Assembly: GCA_029237695.1 (NCBI GenBank) | Contig: JAQRGA010000045.1 | Span: forward strand, 1 to 64,000 | Origin: Conchocele bisecta | Taxonomy: Eukaryota; Mollusca; Bivalvia; Lucinida; Thyasiridae | DNA: 64,000 nt | Direction of reading: 5' to 3' | Shown: positions 21,553-34,982 of the stretch, in pieces | Layout of the letters: every line of letters begins with the position of its first letter | How positions within the stretch are numbered: the stretch's first letter is position 1 | Made by a program: the position numbers and the translations under genes | Notes under the pieces: model-generated | Told to the model about the DNA's origin: nothing | Databases searched by the model: none | Seen by the model: the letters and a program-made list of their open reading frames with translations, nothing else

Positions 21553-24500
21553 GTAAGTGTATTCTATATTTATCCCGTCAACACAAGTGCGTATGTGCCG
21601 TGAAACCCGGTGCCGTGAAACATTTTTGATATCCTGTCGATACGATTTGGAGATGCGGCTGGGGTCATTTTTTTGCACTTTAAAGCTATTTGTAATGTTG
21701 ACGGGATAAATAGAATAGTATGTTTGTGCCGTGAATAGGAAAAACATCTGGCGCGGCACGGAAACGGGATGTGCTCGGCAGAGCCTCGCCCATCCCATTT
21801 CCTGAGCCTTGCCATATATTTTTTTTCCATCCACGGCACTAACCTACTATTCTCTATCTATTTTCCTTATTTCTGAACCAAAGTATATGTTGTGACCATT
21901 CATTTGAACCGTCTCGGTGAGACGGTTCAAATGAATGGTCACAACATATACTTCTGATGAGAAATAAAGAAATCCTTGAGCCTTGCCGGATATTTTTTCC
22001 CATTCACGGCACTAACCTACTATTCTCTATATTATACACATTTTATATATGTAGAGGAGCGTGTGAATTATTGATGTGTGTGGGTGGAGGGGACCAATGT
22101 AATGCTATGATGAGAATTTAACTCTTTGCATGCTGGGAAATTTGTGGGCTATAAATAGTTCAAAAATAGCAGATGACAATTCATTATATTTTCTTTTATT
22201 TCTCCTTATAAATGTCATGAATATGTCTTGGAATTTCATTAGAATTGTGTCCGGGGACACAATTCTAATGAAATTTCAAGACATATTTACAGAGAGAAAT
22301 AAAACATATACTCCTAATTCGTTTGGCGGATATTTTCGCCGCTAGCATGCAAAGAGTTAACTAGATGATGCGTCACATTTATATAATGCAAAACTTAATG
22401 TATATTTACACATTTCTCTCATGGGTATTCAAAACAAATGTCACATAATATGTACATAAATGTACAGTATCTGGACATGAGCATCACATATTATGTGATG
22501 CTCATGTCCAGATACTGTACATTTACAATTTCAATATGTATGCGTGTATTAATATTATAGTAGCGCTTGTTTACAAAACACAATAATATAAATATGTATA
22601 GGTCTGTATATTATTTTTATAAAGATTTCGGGAAATGCATGTAAACTGTTGGAATAGTCGTACTTGTCCGATCATATTGATGTTTGTATTCATTTTAACA
22701 TGCAGGAGATTTGCAGTTCAAATATCGTGTTTACATTGTCGAAATACGTTTCTGTAGAAATGTGTATTTTATTATTAATGATCAAACACATATCATTGTG
22801 GATACAGTTATGAAGGTGTGTGTATATTACTGCAGGGATAATGGGTCTCAAATCGTTGGTGACAACAATGCCAGATATTATCTCAAGTTTGCATATCTCC
22901 AGATGTTGTAGAAGCAAGTTAATATGTCTCGTTATTTGTTCCATGTTTGCCATTTCGCAGTTAGCCCTTGAAATAAACCGCTTTGACGGTAATATGTTTG
23001 ATTAATTATTGATATTATAAAGCCTGAATGACCAGTGACATGTTTTGTTCCGCCCAGACTGAATGTTCCTGGATGAAATCTGGTTCCGCCTGGATTGCCT
23101 TTGAACAGACAAACATCATTGGTGGAAAACCACCAAAGTATTAATCCTTAACATGTTGCAATTTCCAGACTAACATTGTGAAAAATATACTGGCAGTTAA
23201 TGAAAACTTATTGTAGTGTCAACACCTGTAGCCCATTTCACCAACATTGCAAAGTATGCTTTTCTATAAAGTATACTTTGAGGGAGTCATCATATATTTT
23301 TCCCGAAATACATTATTTCATATAGAACTAACGACTTCATATATTTCATTATTAAAAGTATGCAGAAGCGGAATTTCCGTCACTAGAATTGTAGAAAACT
23401 GTGCTTTATTGGTTGGCGTTATTCATATTTTAGAACATATTAAAAGTCTAAAAATAGCAGGACTTCAACCGTGTACATGTAATAAGTGTCGCCGAGCTCG
23501 TAATAATAACATCATACTGGCAACTGAATTATTATCAGGGCCGGATCCAGCATTTGGGGAACGGGGGGGGGGGGTATCTAGTTGCGAAGGTAACTCTTGC
23601 AATCTACTCCAGTACCATCCGTAGGTAGCTACGGACGGTACGGGAGTAATTGCAATAGTTACCGTTCGCAACTAGGGGGTTGTCCTATTTTGGAGCTCTT
23701 CGAAATGCACTTTCCTGTGTTTTACGGCATTTAAATTCGGACTCCAACTGGTGGTAAACTGTGATCTATGTAAACTCCGTGGCTGAACGGGGTGGTTGCA
23801 ACCCCCGGACACCCCCCCCCCTCAGATCCGCCCATGTTTATTATATTTCCACTTCAACTACATGTATAAATGCCGGAATTCATTGAACACTAACAAAATG
23901 GCAAAATCGACAAATTGTCGATTTTGCCATTTTGTTAGTGTTCAATGAATTCCGGCATTTATACATGTAGTTCAAAGTAAACCGACATGACAACGTTAGA
24001 ATTTCTAAGATGTAATTGTACTAAAATATACAAACTCGCTTGGCTGATATTTACGGAGCCCCGCAGGGGACATGGATATTTTTTTTAATTCGTTCCCACG
24101 AAATAACAATTCGTTCCCTCAACTTAACAATTCGTTCCCTCGAATTAACAATTCGTCGTTCACATGATATAACAATTAGTTCCCTCGAATTAACAATTCG
24201 TCGTTCACATGATATAAAACAATTCGTTCCCTCGAATTAATAATTCGTTCCCACGATATAACAATTCGTTCCTCGAATTAACAATTTGTTCCCACGATAT
24301 AACAATTCGTTCCCTCCCACGAATTAACAATTCGTTCCCGTGGGAACGAATTGTTAAATTGAGGGAACGAATTGTTAATTCGTGAGAACGAATTGTTAAA
24401 TTGAGAGAACGAATTGTTATTTCGTAGGAACGAATTAATGAAAAAAAGAATTCTACGTCCCCTGAGGGGCTCCATAGATATTGACTGATTTACTTTATGT

Positions 24501-27500
24501 TAGATATTTCCAAATTTTTATTTTCGGCGGGGTCTTGTCAATATGTGATTTTTCAGTTACTTCAAGACTCAGGCACAGGTGACATTATCGGGATAAGATT
24601 TCCATCAAGATCAGTTCCAAAAAAAAAATTCCCATCCCATTTATCTTTATATTTACAAGGTTGATTACCTCAAATATCAGACATTTTTCAAAGTAAGTAA
24701 TCAGTAAAAAACAGTGCAACATCTTCATTAAATTATGACGGTCATAAAGATTACATATTAAACTACTAATCTGAGAATTTTTTTTTTAAGTTCGACCCGT
24801 TCATTAACGAGAAATTTCATAAATTGTAAAACGACATCACGTGGACATCACTGAGGTGACAGCCGTTCGAGAAAAAATCCAACGTTTCTGAACAAATATT
24901 ACATTCTGTCGATGTCTGAACATCCAGACAGCCTACAATCAATGACCAAGAATATGTATTGACTCTTACCATCAATAAAACATGCTATCTAAGCTGCACG
25001 TAAATGCTTCACGCTGAAATTTAGTTATTTTGTTCATTTTCTGCATGGAGATCGCCATGTTGTTTACGAAGACGGACGGAGAGCTCCGGAGAACTCTGGT
25101 TTGTGTCAATGGTTTGTATTGGCTGGCCGAAACACCCGAAATGTTCCAGCCAATGAAAACCGTCGATAGATAATCGGGGTATTTCCCGAATGCATCGAAA
25201 GCAACATGGCCGTTAGAGCTAAATTTTAGTGGATGGAAAGGAAAAACAATGTGAAACTCGGAATAAAGGTTGGAAATGTAACTTGAATTATAGTTTTTCA
25301 TGTCACATATTGTGTATAGTATTCAATTAAGTTGATATAAACTGCATTATTGGGGTATTCAGTAATGTATTCGTCAGAATTCGTCTGAATCGGTGATTAT
25401 AAATAAAAACAAATGTTACCTCAGTGATGTCCAGGAAAAATGTCACTCTAATCAACCTTGTAAATATAAAGATAAATGGGATGGGAATTTTTTTTTAGCT
25501 GATCTTGATGGAAATCTTATCCCGATAATGTCACCTGTGGGGGCCGTTTTACTAAACTTCATAGTGCAAATTCGTTAGTGCAGTTCGTAAGTGCAAATTT
25601 AGGATCGTCTGTAAATTTCAATTGATTGATTTACATTTATTGAGCATAGGCTGCATATGCAGCCTATGCTCAATAAATGTAAATCCAATAATTGTTTACA
25701 AGAAAACACTGTTAATGTGAACTTTACTGACTATCATAATTTTGCATTTACGAATATTTTAGTCGTACGACGTTTAATGAAACGGCACCCAGGTGGATAT
25801 GCAAGTTTGACCCCTATAATGCTCTAAGCGATATATCTCACGAATTTCTTAAGATATACATATGTATAGTGGCATACAGGGGCGTTGCCAGTTTTTAAGA
25901 AGGGGGGGGGGGGTCGAACAAAACAAATCTTATAAAGCGCAATATAAAACAGAAAGAAAAATCATTCAACTATGCGATGATGAAATTTAACCTATAATAG
26001 TCTCACACATCAAGATATGAGAACAAATAATTTTCTATTTTTGCCATTTTTTGTTTTAAAAAAAATCATGTTGGCTCAAAAACGGTGACCCCCCCCCCCC
26101 CCCCCCACAACGACGCCCTTGGCATTCTACTGCCATCTAACTAACGGGATAACGTGATAGATAAGTCGTCCTACTACACCGTGTAAGACGTCTTAACTGC
26201 ATTATTATCGACTGACATCAATTTCGGCAAGTTTCCGAACTATTTTGAGAACTGGCTGCACAGATCAGGGATGGGCCAGTAGTCGAGAATACTACATACG
26301 TAGGTATGGTCGATGCTCTTTATTTCATCGAAATCGGAGGAATAATATGCAACTTATAATACAAATAACAGGGAAGTCGAATTCGGCTGTGCACTTGTTG
26401 ATTTGCCTCGCGATGTTCATTGGCTACAGCTACAGTTTGAGCTGGCGATCAGCTATCGGCCAAATATGACCGATAATCCACGCCGGACGGCCTCCGATTC
26501 TGTGTGAGATTCTTTCGTTCACGCAAATTTCGCTTTGGATGGGGTATACAAAATGCGAATAACTGAATAAATGCCGGAAACAGCGATTGAAGTGAGTATA
26601 TTCACACACCTAATACGTTTATCGATTGCCAGAGACAGAAGTCATACATTTAATCGATGTTTATTGTGTTTGTGCTAGCCGGAAAAGATGGGGCTCTTTC
26701 TATAATAGCCATATTTATACTCACCTTTATAAATAGAATATGGTACTGTACGAGACCAAGTGGGTGGGGTAATGGGATTTTTTTTAATATGCATTTTTTT
26801 GGTGTCATAGGTCCGAGTCTTCCACCTGTGTTCTGCTCGTGATGTGAAATGTCAATACGTCAACATATACGTTGCAAACGAAAATAAATCCTCGATATCT
26901 TGATATCTCATAATTCGGAAATATTCAGCAAATTTCAAGTATGATTTATAGGGACCTACCAGGACAAACTGTACTAGCGGGTAAGAAGTTGGCTACTTCC
27001 CAATCAGATAGCACACACTTGCAGAACGACAAGGACCTATATCAAGGTGCATGGTCACGTTGTTACAACAACAACAACGTCGCCCACTCCAAAGTAAGTA
27101 TTATTTGATATTTTCCTTAATATGCAACGGACTTTGATGAAATATGGCGCAGCAAACGCGTCTTCATGAGTGCATTTGGTGGTCTATGGAGTTTAGCACA
27201 GACTTATGTCGTTTTTGCGAAGAATCTATTTCCGTGTCAGAGACACGGAACTCGATTCTTCGCAAAAAACACAGAAGTTTGGCGAAAATACAGAGAACGC
27301 CAAAATGCAGCTTAACAAGACGCGTTTGATGCGCCATATTTCATCACAATCCGTTACGTAATAAAGACACTATAAACGAATACGTACTTTGAATCGGTAC
27401 TTGTTGTTGTTGTTAGTACCACGTGATCATACACCTTGTATGTGTGTGTCTGTATGGTCAGACATTTCCCTGACTGAATGGCGACGGGTGTAGGCCGAGA

Positions 27501-30500
27501 ATTTATGCTTCGTTGTATAGTATTTATGTTTCTGTGTAGGTCGACATCAGATGCAATTTGATCTGGGCCGAACTAGACGCAACGTCATTTTTAGCGCGCC
27601 TTTCGAAGGAAGCCGTGCTTATGGCATACCCTCGGCGTCATAGGCGTCCGTCAGTCCGTCCGTCCGTCTTCAAAAATTATAATGGCCTATATTTTCTGTT
27701 TCCTTGCTTGGATTTGCTTCATATATCAAACCCGCATTGCTCCAATCCATGTCCGTGCCGTCCCTTCTAAGCCCACGGTCAAGGTCACCTACTTTGTGCA
27801 TCTCGAAACCTTAACGCTCGGACGCTCCGGTAAATGGCCTATATTTTCTGTTTCCTTGCTTGGATTTGCTTCATATATCAAACCCGCATTGCTCCAATCC
27901 ATGTCCGTGCCATCCCTTCTAAGCCCACGGTCAAGGTCACATACTTTGTGCATCTCGAAACCTTAACGCTCGGACGCTCCGGTAAATGGCCTATATTTTC
28001 TGTTTCCTTTGCTTGGATTTGCTTCATATTTCACACACGCATTGCTCCAAGGGTCCTCTACTGCGCTGTTGCAAATCCACGTCCGTGCCGCCCCTTCTAA
28101 GCCCAAGGTCAAGGTCACATACTGTGTGCATCTCGAAACCTTAACGCTCGGATGCTCGGGTAAATGGCCTATATTTTCTGTTTCCTTGCTTGGATTTGCT
28201 TCATATTTCACACACGCATTGCTCCAATGGTTCTCTACCGCGCTGTGGCAAATCCACGTCCATCCCGCCCCTTCTAAGCCCCGGGTCAATGTCACATACT
28301 TTGTGCTCCCGAAACCTTAACGCTCGGGTAAATGGCCTATATTTTCTGTTTTCTTGCTTTAATTTGCTTCATATTTCAGGGTCAATGTCAAATACTTTGT
28401 ACGCTCGAAATCTTAACACGCTCTGGTAAATGGCTCATACATTTTCTTTCCCTTATCCAGCACGTCGTGTTTTCAAATGTGCCCTCGGTTCCTTTGCTGC
28501 CACCGGGCGCGCTTCGTTGTCCTCTGACAACCCTTGTTGACATAGTAGCATGACGCTCCATATCTGCAACACTGTGTTAATATTATTCATAAACTAATGA
28601 CCTAATTCCTTCATCATGAATATTTCATTAGTAATTATATAAGGCTTATCGACTTAAATTGTGTACGGTTCTGGGACTATTCGGCTCATCGTACCTCGAT
28701 AATTTGCCATTAGTGTCGTCTTTCGGATGAGACATGATAGCGAGGTAACGTCCCTAAATGAGACACGCCATGTGATTTTGTACGTTCGGTCGTCTGCGTG
28801 ATTTCATGAAATATGTTTACAAAATTTACAATAGTTTCCGTAAATGGCGTCGAAAGTTGACAATATATTCAGAGTACATGCGGAATTATATTCCGCATGT
28901 ACTCTGAAATTTTGTTAACTCTATAGATGAAAAGTATTGTAAATTTTGTAAACATATTTATTGAAATTACGCAGATGTTCGAAGGTACACAATCTCATGG
29001 TGTGTCTCACATTACTTTAGCTGTTGCTGGGACTTTAAACCCATTCCCTTTCACGTTTTGCGTTTACTGACGAACTTGCATTGCTCAAGAAAACGTACAG
29101 TGGAACCTCTCTAAATCGGACACCAAGAACACATGCTATCTCATTATGAGAGGTTTCTCGGTAACGCATCTCAGATAATAATGCGTGTTCTTGATTGCAC
29201 AAGCCATAATTACATGTATGTCGCATAATGGTCATATGCCTGATTTACAGTGGAACATATCTAGCCCGGACACCCTGGCAAGTTTCGAGAGGTTTCACTG
29301 AATAACTAAACAGTGAGGTGCATTAGTTTGTAGAATATAGACTGTGTGGCAAACGTGTTGTTTTGATCATACAATGGAACTTCCGCTATTGGCCACCTCA
29401 CTACAACAACACCCTCTCTGTCACAGCCGATATTGTATACCCAAATGGACAATTGCCTATGTAACCTCCTTACAACAGCCACCAGTCCACAGCAGCAACA
29501 CCCTCTCTGTAACAGCCGATATTGTATACCCAAATGGACAATTGCCCATGTAACCTTACAACAGCCACCTCTCTACAACAACCAGTTACGTGTCGTCCCA
29601 TGGGTGGTTGTTGTAGAGAGGTTGTACTGTATCTCCGCGTCCTAAACAGGCCAACTATTGAAGTATTTCCGCCGTGTCGGTCTGTGTAAAATGGACATCA
29701 TTAGGTCACCAGCTTCTTCATTTGTTTGTCTCACCCTTACGGAGCCCCGCAGGGGACGTAGAATTATTACTTTTATTAATTCGTTCCCACGAAATAAGAA
29801 TTCGTTCCCACGAATTAACAATTCGTTTACACGAATTAACACTTCGTTCCATCAATTTAACAATTTGTTCCCACGAAATAACAATTCGTTCCCACGGGAA
29901 CGAATTGTTAATTCGTGGGAACGAATTGTTATATCGTGGGAACGAATTGTTAATTGGAGGGAATGAATTGTTAAATTGAGGGAACGAACTGTCATTTCGT
30001 GGGAATTGTTATATCGTGGGAACGAATTGTTAATTCGAGGGAACGAATTGTTAAATTGAGGGAAATAATTATTATTTCGTGGGAACGAATTAATAAAAAA
30101 AATCCATGTCCCCTGCGGGGCTCCGTACACCCCAATTAGTAAAACCTGAGATATACCGGTCACAATTCCGGTCTGGGCGTCATAGTAGGTTCGAGAATAT
30201 TAAAGGGCAAAAGTAGTCCGGCATAAAAAAAATAGTGCGACTGTTTTGAGATCACAGACAGTTTGCTTGCAAATCGTGATCCATTGCTACCCAGTTTCAC
30301 TTGAGAAACATTTTGGGGTACTTTTAACACCAGTTTTCAGCATATTTGTAGCAATTAAAAGAAAACACTGAACCTGTTGATCACGTGATTTAAACATAAT
30401 TTCCGTGGCCAAAAAAAATGTAAACAATACTGAAGGACATGACGAGGTTGGAGTTTTCTTTCGTCGGAGTACGTGAATCTCTTGTTTAATTCATGCAGAA

Positions 30501-33500
30501 CCAGTAGTACAGACCGGCTGCACGTCATGTACAAGTAGATCCTACAACATGTATACGAATGGTGAAAGTAGGAGAGACTGACCTTGCAGGCCCGTACGCA
30601 GAGGGGGTGCGACGGGTGCGTACGCACCCCCTTAACCCTTTCACTCTTAACCCGCATGCCTGTATAGTTGTATTGGCAAACAGTGTAGATCCAGATGAGC
30701 CGGCTCGTAACGAGCCGTCTCATCAGGATCTGCACTTTTTGCAATTAATTTTCATAATTTTGAGAATAAAAACACCCCATGTTCATAAATGGACTGGTCT
30801 GAAAATCAGTTTGTGATGATTTAGAAATCAAAATCCATTCCAGTTACTTAGGGCTGAACGGGTTAATCTGCCGAGGTCTGTCCGTGGATGTGCAAAAACA
30901 ATGTTTAGCCCTTCGCGCCGTCGATAACGCACCCCTCTAAAATAATTCCTGCGTACGGGCCTGCCTTATTGGGTGGGATTCGGTTAAATTATATAGTAGA
31001 AGTTCTAACCGGTAGGCGTCGTAGGCGTCAACAATTACGGCAACTAATTAATATACCCAGCTGCATTAGTCTACCAAACGTCATCAATGGCTTCCTTAAA
31101 CGGATGGCTATCCACCCAGTGTCATTCTGGTGATCTTGACCTTTGTGAGTGAGACATTCGACAGCGATCGCCGTGTTGTCCTACTTACTGATTGTTGTTG
31201 TTGTATCCGATTTGCCAGTGTCTCACTGTAATTCCTACTTGACGTTTTCACCGGCTTGTAATCCGGTAACAAGGCAGAATAAACTGGAATCGGTCATTCA
31301 TCCTCGTCTGATATGAGACACACCATGTGATTTTGTATCTTCCGACAACGGCGTAATTTCATGAAATACCTCTCAGGGTGTCTGGTTTAGAGAGGTTCCA
31401 CTGTACGTGTAACTGCGTGCATGTTCTTGTTTAGTGAGCAAGTAAACAAAAGTCAACGATAGGACATATATTTCCACATGTGACTTAATGTGACAGCTGC
31501 ACACATATATTTCAACAAAGAGCTAATAATGAATCAACCATTGAAAGAACAACTGAACGAATGCTGGAACGAAATATTCGATTAATCGATCACTGATCAA
31601 TAGTTTCAATAATGTTACCATTGGTAGTCTACCATTGCGATATGCTGTGTTCCACTCGTAATGCAAAATTATCAAGGGTAACCTAAAATAATATTCTCGT
31701 ACACTAAACCCATGTGGCTAAGATAGTCATTATACGAGGGGTGATCTGGAAATACGAAGACGTTTGCAATGCTGGTCATACTGATGATTAAACGTCTACA
31801 TGTTATACATCACAATCATATTAACTGTATTAACAGCCATGGGAGGCGCGATCTGACGTGCGGGCTTTAATTGTATTAACAGCCATGGGAGGCGCGATCT
31901 GACGTGCGGGCTTTAATTGTATTAACAGCCATGGGAGGCGCGATCTGACGTGCGGGCTTTAACTGCATTAACAGCCATGAGAGGCACGATCTGACGTGCG
32001 GGCGTTAACTGTAATAACAGCCGTGAGAGGCACAATCTGAATTGCGGGCGTTAACTTTATTAACAGCCATGGGAGGCACAATCTGACGTGTGGGCGTTAA
32101 CTTTATTAACAGCCATGAGAGGCACAGTCTGACGTACGGGCGTTAACTGTATAAACAGCCATGGGAGGCACGATCTAACGCGCGGACGTTATCTGTATTA
32201 ACAGCCATGAAAGGTACGATATAACGCGCGGGCGTTAACTGTATTAACAGCCATGAGAAGCACGATCTGACGTGCGGGCGTTAATTGTTTTAACAGCCAT
32301 CGGAGGCACAATCTGACGTGCGGGCTTTAACTGTATTAACAGTCATGGGAGGCACGATCTGACATGCGGGCGTCAACTGTATTAACAGCCATATGAGGCA
32401 CGGTCTGACGTGCGGGCGTTAACTGTATTAACAGCCATGGGAGGCACGGTCTGACGTGCGGGCGTTAACTTTATTAACATCCACGAGAGGCATGATCTGA
32501 CGTGCCGACGTTAACTTTATTAACAGCCATGAGAGGCATGGTCTGACGTGCGGGCGTTAACTGTATTAACAGCCATGGGAGGCACAATCTGCGTGCGGGA
32601 GTTAACTTTATTAACAGTCATGAGAGGCACGGTCTTACGTGCGGGTATTAACTGTATTAACAGCCATTGGAGGCACGATCTGACGTGCGGACGTTAACTG
32701 TAGTAACAGCCATGGGAGGCACAATCTGACGTGCGGTCGTTAACTGTATTAACAGCCATGGATGGCACGATCTGACATGCGGGCTTTAACTGTATTAACA
32801 GTCATGGGAGGCACGATCAAACGCGCGGACTTTAACTGTATTAACAGCCATGGGAGGTACGATCTGACGTGCGGGCTTTAACTGTATTAACATCCATGGG
32901 AGGCACGATCTGACGTGCGGGCATTAACTGTATTAACAGCCATGGCAGGCACTATCTAACTCGCAGACTTTAACTGTATTAACAGCCATAGGAGGCACGG
33001 TCTGACGTGTGGGCGTTAACTGTATTAACATCCATGGGAGGCACGATCTGACATGCGGACGTTAACTGTATTAACAGCCATGTGAGGCACGATCTGACAT
33101 GCGAGCGTCAACTGGCAATGTAAATATGTAAACTACTTTCCATTGTCTAACCGGATTTTCTGACTGTCACTTAGAGCGACTGACGTAGTCGCCCTGCGTG
33201 ACAACCAGAAAATTCGGGTTAATCAATGTCACTCGCTGGAACTACTTACTGTTTCATGAAACCTGCCCAAATTTTACGGCTATATAAACAATGCAATTTT
33301 TTATTTTAAATTTAAGAAGAGCCTTCCTTTTATTTCGTGAAATGTCCAATATTGATTTTATTACGAAAAATTGATTTGTCTATGGGAATTTAACATGGGG
33401 GAAAAGCAAGGTGTGTGATCACGTGGTACTAACAACAACAACAACAACAACAACAACACGTACTGAAACTTCCAGAATCCATCTGATTCAAAGTACGTGT

Positions 33501-34948
33501 TCTATAATAGTGTCCTTATTACGTAATGGATTTTGATGAAATATGGCGCATCAATTATCAAACGCGTCTCGTTAAGCTGCATTTAGTGGTCTCTGTATTT
33601 TCGCCCAAACTTCTGTCGTTTTTGCGAAGAATCGATTTCGGTGTCTACCGACACAGAAATCAATTCTTCGCAAAAGTGACTTAAGTCTGTGCCAAACTCC
33701 CTGGACCAGCAAATGCAGCTCATGAAGATGCGTTTGCCGCGCCATATGTCATCAAAATCCGTTGCATATTAAGGAAAATATCAAATAATACTTAATTTTG
33801 AGTGGGCGACGTTGTTGTTGCTGTAACCACGTGATCATGCACCTTGAAGAGGAGGCAGAGCAGCTGTGGGAGGAGCCATAAAACAATTGGAAATTGACTT
33901 CGAAACTTGGCTAGATAGCTTGGAAAACAAAGAAGTCAAAAGTTAAATTTGAAAATCGGCTAACTATTTCTGACCAAATTTCACGAAATAAAAATAAGGC
34001 TCATTCTTAAATTTTGATAAATTTTATATTATCGACACAAATATTGTTTTTGCATTGTTTATATACATTATATATGCAGATTTCGTGAAGCAGGCAGTAA
34101 CGCCAATGTCGTTTCTTTCCAGGTTTGCCCGTGCATGGCCAGGGCGCTGGCGTCTGTGAGTCGAGTCCCTGTCGGAATGGGGCCACATGTTCGGCCGGTG
34201 CTGGCGATGAGGCGTACACGTGTCAGTGCGGCCCCGGGTGAGTAAAACTTTAACGAGAGGGTCTGACGTATCCAAGGCTCCAGATACGTTTTGTATATAA
34301 AGAATATTATACCCCACATTTCAAATTCAATGTGTATTTTACTTTTACAAATATATTATTGATTCATCCTTATTAAATAGGGAACAAATTATAAAAAAAT
34401 AATACAAATTTAAAAATTCACTTACTTGAGTAAATTTCCAACTTTCCATTATGAATTCAAGGACAGTGTAAATATTACGTTATGCATAAACATAAAAATT
34501 ACGACATTTGAAATGGATGCCACTTTGTTGATTATCATGACTATAGTAACCAATTCCTTGATAAAAGCATTGGACTGAAACGTTGAAACAATAGGGTTCT
34601 ACTTTATTAAAGGTACATGTCCACTCAGTATGCACAAACTGTTCTTTATATCAGTGACATCATCTGAGACATTGTCTTGAAAAATGAACATTCATTCAAC
34701 ATTACCCCACGTATTGATCGGCATTATTATACATTTTATATCAGACGTAAATTTCAACACTGATATCAGGGGCGATAACCGTGTTTCCTTAAAATGTTAA
34801 CAGACATTACTATTTATTCTCTGTATTTATTTTTAGCTCGCATGCACGAAGTGCAGAAGAGCTTATGGCATACCCCCGGCGTCGTCGGCGTCGGCGTCGG
34901 CGTCGGCGTCTGCGTCGGCGTCGTCGGCGTCGGCGTCGGCGTCGGCGT

Positions 34949-34982
<34 letters not shown>

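Noticed and set aside
24051..24474. Repetitive NNSFPR/RSHEI-type proteins on both strands (also 29738-30127)
   Set aside because: They are translations of the AATTCGTTCCC tandem units of family E foldback arms.
24972..25301. 109-codon minus-strand ORF as a gene
   Set aside because: It lies inside a 965-bp inverted-repeat element and matches nothing I recognise.
27682..28429. Family of similar 70-110 codon ORFs ([13 protein letters not shown] type)
   Set aside because: They repeat with the family G tandem unit and have no independent support.
31826..33112. CRISPR-like regular repeat array
   Set aside because: Units are contiguous 46-bp copies with no unique spacers, in an animal intron; it is a minisatellite.
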